The translations under genes and the position numbers were made by a program. The notes under the pieces are model-generated. The model was not told the DNA's origin and did not search any database. It was given only the letters and a program-made list of their open reading frames with translations. Shown here in pieces: positions 38,673 through 43,169 of a stretch of 43,169 bases of DNA (its first letter is position 1; the number at the start of each line of letters is the position of its first letter). This stretch comes from a virus. The stretch lies in IMG/VR virus record IMGVR_UViG_3300020417_000001, positions 1 through 43,169 of that record. One strand, given 5' to 3'.

Positions 38673-41638
38673 TGAAAATTGGTTTAAATCTAAATATGAG
38701 CATGAATGCTGGTATTAGAACTGCAATAGCATACAACTTTGCAAACATGTCTGAATTACCTTCAGGTATGACAGTATCACGCTCTGGCGGTGCCTGGTAC
38801 AATGATGTAGATGGATATATCCAATATGAAAGCGCAAGCAACACTGCTAGACTTGGGCGTATATATGATACAGAAATGGGCTTGCTTGTTGAAAAGACTG
38901 AAAGCGCCGAAAACCTTTATTCACGCCCGTCTGTTGGTGCAGTGGGTGATCATCTAAGCGCAGGCTCAAGCATTGCATCAATCGTTACAGATGCCGACAA
39001 CCCATGTAAAAACTTGTCGAGCGGCACAAGCGTATGGGAGTTAGACAATAGCGGTGGGGGCGCGCCTGTAGATGTTGAGTGGGCTGGCGCAATATCAAGC
39101 GGCAAAGCTTCGGCTATGGCATATATTGAAACCGTTAGCGGCGATGCACCCACCTTGTCTATATCTGGCAACGGTACGCAGGAAACAGGCCACACGGTCG
39201 CAGGTTATACGCTATATCGCTGTGAGGATAGATCAGTTGGCGGCTCTGAAAATCTGCGCATATCAGTGCCTGCGGGTTCGGTAGTACGCGTAGCGTGTGT
39301 GAATCTACAAGCTTATGACTGTTTAACTTCATTCATTGATACAGCCGGTACTGCAGCGACAAGAAACGGTGATGATGTGAACTTTGACGCAGCGCACTAT
39401 GCGGGGCTTACTGATGTTACAATTTTATATGACTTTACTCTTGTTGATGACAGTGGTGAAACAACCCATCTCTTTGAGGTGCGGGATAGCTCTACCAACG
39501 AACGCATCACATTTTGGCAAGGGTCAGGGGTTGGTCAAAACCACGTTAAAAATAGTTCTGGATTTATAGTTAATACAACAACCGCAGCGTATTTTAACAG
39601 ACAGCGTTCACGTATAGCGCTTTCATATACAGACGGTCAAATCTATAAATCATTGAACGGCTTTACAGAAATTGACGACACAAGCGCGGGTCAAATTGAT
39701 TTTGATGCTATTGCTGCGCAAGGCGCTAACGCAGGATCATTTCTTTCAATAAACAGGTCAGGTTTCGCACCTGCCAATGGTGTTGTACATAGATACACAG
39801 TTTATAATAAAGCTTTTAGCGAGAGCGCTACAAACAGCTTGACTGACCCCAACACAAGCAATGAGCTATGGATCGCCATGTTCGGTGATAGCAACCTGTA
39901 TCGCTGGGAAGGCTTCTTTGACGGCGCACCGCAGGCCGCATTTATAAGCGCTCTTGAAGGCTCTTATTCTGGTGATATTAATATTGTAAATAAAGGCGAT
40001 TCATCAAGCGCAGCCAATTACGATACAGCACAGGCGCAAGGCGTTGATTATTGGTCGGGTAACGGGGATAGTGGCGGCGGCACATCTTGGTTGCAAGCCA
40101 TAGGCACAGATAACGGTTATTCAATTGTAGAAAACACATTTTATCAGAAAAAGAAAGTGGATTATGTGCTTGTCAATATCGCAGCCGCAGACATAGTTGG
40201 CATTGCGGATGCTGTGATTAATAAGGCTGAATATAAAGCTTCTATGCAAAACGTCCTTGATATTACGCTTGCGGAGTTAGGCGATCAGGTCAAGTTTGTA
40301 TTTCAGTTCCCACCTAACGCGACAAACGGCAATTACACGGACGCAGCAATGCAGGACGTGCGGGACGCAATGCGTGAGCTGGTAAGTGAAAATGATTCAG
40401 TGATAGGAAGCTATGACCTTTATGATGTTACGCTTGTTGATAGCGTCCACCCTAATGAAGCTGGATTTAACAAAGCCGCCGCAAGGGCAGCGAACATAAT
40501 CCTTAATGATTTAGGCCTAGCCGCATTAACCGAACCACCGAAGATCACAGGCGGCACATGGGGGCAAAATAAAGTTTATCTTGTCTGTGACAGTAATCTT
40601 ACAGGTGATGACCCCGCATCCATAAGAATTGAAGATGATGGCGCAGCTGTGTCTATATCCAGTGTTGCTATAGAAGACAATATCATTGAGCTAACCCTTT
40701 CAAGCGTTATAGCAGAAGGCAGCACAGTAACCTATTATGTTGGCTACGGGATGATGAACGGCATAGTTGAAGCTGATGTAATCCGCGATACAGCCACAGG
40801 CTTGCCGCTTCAAAGCACGGGCGAATTAAGCAATTTAGTTTATGATGAAGAAATACCTGCACCGCCTATAGCTGGGTGGGACGGGTCTGAATTGACCTAC
40901 AACGCAAGCGGCGATATAGCTGTTACAGGTGAAGACTATCCTTACGGCCTGTCTTACTTCAATAATGATAATTCCCTTGCTGTACTTGCCACGGGGCTAC
41001 AAACAGTCCAAGTTTGGCAATTAGCGTCTGCTGGCTCCACCGTTGGTGCCACACGGGACTCCGACAAAGATTATAACCTTGGGGTGAATGCTAACGATAT
41101 ACGCTTCAAACCTGATGGCAGTGAAATGTATACAGTGGAGGGCGGCAGGTACCTGCGAGTTTACACTATATCAGGTAATGACCCGTCCACTGCATCAAAT
41201 GTCGCTGCCCGTGAATTTGATTTTCTTGCAACTAACGTACAGGGGTTTGATATATCACCTGATGGCACGGTTGTTGTCGCATGTACAAGTGCAGCTTCTA
41301 ATAATATACGGTGGTTTGAAACGCCTGTCGCAGGGGACTTCTCACAGCTTGTTGAGGACACCAACAAAAACATGGATATTGCGGATGCGCTTGCGCTATA
41401 CGCTGTTAAATTCGGTGATAGTGGTGACGTTCTTTCAGTTATGGATAAAGTCCAAGACAAAGTGCGCTATTTTGACTTAGCAGCGCCTTATGACACAGAG
41501 AATATGACAGAAGACGTAAGCAAGGCCAAAGATATATCAGGACAAGAAACTGACGGTAACGGGGTTGATTGGACAATGGACGGCTCGAAAATGGTCGTTG
41601 TTGGCTGGTCGAGCGATACTGTTAAGCTCTATGAATAA
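38672..41638 (+). CDS. SGNH-hydrolase tail protein with beta-propeller C-terminus
   Basis: 988 residues. Start taken at ATG 38672. Residues about 220-390 are a LamG-like beta domain. An SGNH/GDSL hydrolase follows: block I FGDSNL with S407, an N-rich oxyanion block (VDYVLVNIAAADIVG), and block V D590-SV-H593. The last 220 residues repeat a WD/YVTN-like blade pattern (IRFKPDGSEMYTV, FDISPDGTVVVAC, VDWTMDGSKMVVV), a likely beta-propeller. The protein may deacetylate or cut surface polysaccharide as a tail spike. Its 3' end overlaps the convergent integrase gene by 10 bases. Confidence 0.75.
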   Translation: MKIGLNLNMSMNAGIRTAIAYNFANMSELPSGMTVSRSGGAWYNDVDGYIQYESASNTARLGRIYDTEMGLLVEKTESAENLYSRPSVGAVGDHLSAGSSIASIVTDADNPCKNLSSGTSVWELDNSGGGAPVDVEWAGAISSGKASAMAYIETVSGDAPTLSISGNGTQETGHTVAGYTLYRCEDRSVGGSENLRISVPAGSVVRVACVNLQAYDCLTSFIDTAGTAATRNGDDVNFDAAHYAGLTDVTILYDFTLVDDSGETTHLFEVRDSSTNERITFWQGSGVGQNHVKNSSGFIVNTTTAAYFNRQRSRIALSYTDGQIYKSLNGFTEIDDTSAGQIDFDAIAAQGANAGSFLSINRSGFAPANGVVHRYTVYNKAFSESATNSLTDPNTSNELWIAMFGDSNLYRWEGFFDGAPQAAFISALEGSYSGDINIVNKGDSSSAANYDTAQAQGVDYWSGNGDSGGGTSWLQAIGTDNGYSIVENTFYQKKKVDYVLVNIAAADIVGIADAVINKAEYKASMQNVLDITLAELGDQVKFVFQFPPNATNGNYTDAAMQDVRDAMRELVSENDSVIGSYDLYDVTLVDSVHPNEAGFNKAAARAANIILNDLGLAALTEPPKITGGTWGQNKVYLVCDSNLTGDDPASIRIEDDGAAVSISSVAIEDNIIELTLSSVIAEGSTVTYYVGYGMMNGIVEADVIRDTATGLPLQSTGELSNLVYDEEIPAPPIAGWDGSELTYNASGDIAVTGEDYPYGLSYFNNDNSLAVLATGLQTVQVWQLASAGSTVGATRDSDKDYNLGVNANDIRFKPDGSEMYTVEGGRYLRVYTISGNDPSTASNVAAREFDFLATNVQGFDISPDGTVVVACTSAASNNIRWFETPVAGDFSQLVEDTNKNMDIADALALYAVKFGDSGDVLSVMDKVQDKVRYFDLAAPYDTENMTEDVSKAKDISGQETDGNGVDWTMDGSKMVVVGWSSDTVKLYE

Positions 41639-42999
41639 TCTTTATGCATATCAAACGCCAAGGCTTTGACGGTTTCATAATACTCATCCAGTGAAGGCGC
41701 ACCATATTTGGGGCGTTCATATTTGTGTCCCATCAGGTCGCATTGTAAACGTTCATCCACTTTATGCATTCTTAAAAGATCCTGGAATGTGTGACGTAGA
41801 CAATAAGCCGTTGTGTGCCTTCCTTCTTTGTTTTGAATAAGGCCGTTTTCTCTCATGTATTTATTCAAAGCCGCGGATAAAGAACTGGACTTACGATAAT
41901 ACTTTTTGAAACCTTCAGGATATTTTTGAAAAGCCCATAGCGCGGAACCAGCAAGCGGTATTTTCCGTTCAGAATGTGGGGTTTTAAGCTTAAGATCTTT
42001 CTTTGGGCGTATGTGAACATACGGAACTTCAGCATCAAGGAATATATCTTCCTTATCCAAGCCGCAAACTTCAGAAGGGCGCATGCCCGTACTGGCCATT
42101 ATAGGTATCAGTGCATATGCTTCATCATTCAATGTTTTAAAGTTGTCCTGGTTAAGCAACACGTCACGCACGTAATCAATGTCGTAAGATATTCTTTTTC
42201 TTTCAGCCTGTTTAATTGTTACGTTTTTAAAAAGCGTTTCATTGTCCATATCTATTTGCAGCGTTTCTTTTATCGTTCTAAAGATTATGCGAAGATGGCC
42301 AAACTGCTTATTGAATGTATTGTCAATAATCTCACCCTCATCAAGTCGGTCAATCAGGTGTGATCTGAATTCAAGAACATGCTCACGCTTCAATTCACTT
42401 ACAAGCCTGTCACCAACGATATTGATAAAATTCTGCAAAGCGGCCTTTTTAGGGTTTAGCTTTTTCTTTGCCTGTCTTTCGTCCAGGCCGAAGCGTTGAT
42501 CTTTTGTGAACTCAACATATTTATCATAGCAATCGGAAAGATGAAGGCGCGGTTCTTCAACGCCACCGAACAGTGCGTCAAACTTACCACCGACCTTTGC
42601 AATAGATTCCCTGTTGGGCAAATCTTTAAATTGTTCAGACCTGGCTATCAATGTAAGCATAAGGTCTTCAGTTTCTTTCGCTTCTAATTCTTTAGAGGTG
42701 AGATACTTAAACCCATTTAACCTGGCAACCTTAACGGCACGCTGATATTTTTGCTCGTCCAGGCTTCCGCCGTTAATTCTTAGATCATCCCAAAGTGATT
42801 CTAGATTGTCGTTTATCTTAATAGCCTTGCTTTCAGCTATCTTCGGATCCTTCGTCCTTAGTGACTTGTAAACCTCATGCTTGCCGAACAGATCCTTAAC
42901 GTCTGCTGGCACGCGGCGCCTATAATGGTAGTTGCCATTACTCTTTCTAAGCTGCAAATAATCCTGTATCAAGGCCTGTTTTTCTTCTTCGTGTTGCAT
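41629..42999 (-). CDS. int: Tyrosine integrase
   Basis: 456 residues from the ATG at 42999. N-terminal arm/core-binding part with YLQLRKSNGNYHYRRRVPADV; C-terminal catalytic domain with R307 (GMRPSEV), the R402-H403 pair (CLRHTF, with Tyr in place of the usual first His), H425 (LMGH) and the nucleophile Tyr440 or Tyr441. It integrates the phage into tRNA-Ser. The frame continues upstream through ATG 43011 to TTG 43035 across the arm repeats; none of these starts has a good Shine-Dalgarno sequence, so the true N-terminus is uncertain. Confidence 0.92.
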   Translation of the reverse strand: MQHEEEKQALIQDYLQLRKSNGNYHYRRRVPADVKDLFGKHEVYKSLRTKDPKIAESKAIKINDNLESLWDDLRINGGSLDEQKYQRAVKVARLNGFKYLTSKELEAKETEDLMLTLIARSEQFKDLPNRESIAKVGGKFDALFGGVEEPRLHLSDCYDKYVEFTKDQRFGLDERQAKKKLNPKKAALQNFINIVGDRLVSELKREHVLEFRSHLIDRLDEGEIIDNTFNKQFGHLRIIFRTIKETLQIDMDNETLFKNVTIKQAERKRISYDIDYVRDVLLNQDNFKTLNDEAYALIPIMASTGMRPSEVCGLDKEDIFLDAEVPYVHIRPKKDLKLKTPHSERKIPLAGSALWAFQKYPEGFKKYYRKSSSLSAALNKYMRENGLIQNKEGRHTTAYCLRHTFQDLLRMHKVDERLQCDLMGHKYERPKYGAPSLDEYYETVKALAFDMHKDYS

Positions 43000-43034
43000 T
43001 GTGTGTAGCATCTTGTGTGTCAAAGTGTGTAGCA
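42990..43034 (+). promoter_or_regulatory. Tandem 12-bp integrase arm-type sites (right arm)
   Basis: TGTGTAGCA at 43002-43010 and 43026-43034, TGTGTGTCA at 43014-43022 and CGTGTTGCA at 42990-42998 lie at an exact 12-bp period, as on the left arm. They overlap the possible 5' coding codons of int. Because 12 is a multiple of three they encode a four-residue repeat there (MLHT, LTHK, MLHT, MQHE). Integrase bound to these sites would sit on its own start region, suggesting autoregulation. Confidence 0.7.
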
Positions 43035-43056
43035 AAAATGTTTTTAATTAGCAACT

Positions 43057-43073
43057 CGTTTTAGCTTAAAACG
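43057..43073. promoter_or_regulatory. Inverted repeat upstream of int
   Basis: CGTTTTA GCT TAAAACG, perfect 7-base arms with a 3-base centre, between the arm sites and the attR core. It may be an operator for int, a site for an accessory protein such as an excisionase, or an mRNA hairpin. An AT-rich run including TATATAAAT on the minus strand (about 43100) could be the int promoter. Confidence 0.4.
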
Positions 43074-43144
43074 ATAAAAAACAATCGAAAAAGCTTTATT
43101 TATATAGGCTTATATTACAGGTGAAAAATAACAATGCAAGGGCA

Positions 43145-43169
43145 AAATGGCGGAGGAGGAGGGATTCGA
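43145..43169 (-). repeat. attR: attR core: 3' end of the intact tRNA-Ser
   Basis: Identical to bases 1-25. On the minus strand it reads as the 3' end of tRNA-Ser with CCA at 43150-43148. As the tRNA 5' part should continue to the right of the window, the prophage rebuilds the tRNA gene on this side. Confidence 0.9.

Larger units (their letters stand above)
1..43169. mobile_element. Complete temperate podovirus-type prophage in tRNA-Ser
   Basis: The window is bounded by a 25-base direct repeat (1-25 and 43145-43169) and carries a full set of phage modules: integrase, immunity switch, recombination, replication, packaging, T7/BPP-1-like short-tail virion genes and lysis. No RNA polymerase, tape measure or tail sheath gene is visible, which argues for a lysogenic podovirus rather than an autographivirus, siphovirus or myovirus. 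All major reading frames are open and no transposon interrupts them, so the element is probably inducible (inference). Confidence 0.93.

Noticed and set aside
34414-41638. Diversity-generating retroelement, known in BPP-1-like phages
   Set aside because: No reverse transcriptase gene and no template/variable repeat pair noticed near the fibre genes.
1-43169. CRISPR arrays, insertion sequences or complete tRNA genes inside the prophage
   Set aside because: No repeat-spacer pattern, transposase or cloverleaf was noticed; only the tRNA-Ser 3' fragments at the ends.

Overview
The window is one complete, apparently intact temperate podovirus-type prophage, cut almost exactly at its attachment sites. 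The same 25 bases occur at 1-25 and 43145-43169. Read on the minus strand they are the 3' end of a tRNA-Ser gene: half of the T loop, T stem, acceptor strand, discriminator G and CCA. The tyrosine integrase gene sits just inside the right copy. The host is probably an alphaproteobacterium. This rests on family-level resemblances (DUF6127-like and DUF6456-like proteins, an XRE regulator of a type common in that class, a SleB-type endolysin) and base composition visibly below 50% G+C. No host gene is in the window, so the assignment is tentative.

Layout. 1-142: attL core, a weak terminator hairpin and three tandem 12-bp integrase arm-type repeats. 143-9159 (minus strand): the leftward early operon, packed with 1-14 base overlaps. 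From its promoter end it holds three small genes, an ERF annealing protein, a YqaJ/lambda-type exonuclease, SSB, a small protein ending like SSB, a strongly folded stretch (5975-6353), a gp49/Sf6-66 family protein, a DUF2303 protein, an XRE regulator, a DUF4942-methyltransferase fusion, a Lar-type zinc ribbon protein and several small unknowns. 9160-10330: the immunity region, with a leftward CI-like repressor, a rightward Cro-like protein, a four-helix membrane protein, and six 15-bp operator-like palindromes of the form TTCACN5GTGAA placed on two promoters of identical geometry. 10327-13294 (plus): the rightward early operon, with two DnaA boxes, an adenine methyltransferase-like protein, a DUF1376 replication-type protein and a candidate late regulator, ending at a rho-independent terminator.

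13488-36302 (plus): packaging and virion genes in T7/BPP-1-like order: TerS, TerL, portal, Bbp19-like protein, scaffold, major capsid protein, cement protein, adaptor, nozzle, internal virion proteins including one giant 2853-residue polyvalent protein, and two fibre proteins. 36315-38672: fibre-associated and lysis genes (DUF1353, DUF6127-like, SleB endolysin, holin candidate, overlapping Rz/Rz1 spanins). 38672-41638: a 988-residue SGNH-hydrolase/beta-propeller protein. 41629-43169: integrase (minus), the right arm sites embedded in its 5' end, and attR.

How it works together: the repressor should hold both early promoters shut from the TTCACN5GTGAA sites. After induction the left operon supplies recombination and anti-host functions, the right operon starts replication (probably with host DnaA and replisome, because no helicase or polymerase is encoded), and the single ~28 kb late operon builds a short-tailed virion and lyses the cell. 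Most notable are the in-phase integrase arm repeats, the hairpin array with a start-stop codon pair, the SSB-tip mimic, and the giant ejection protein with two zincin motifs and a MuF-C-like domain.
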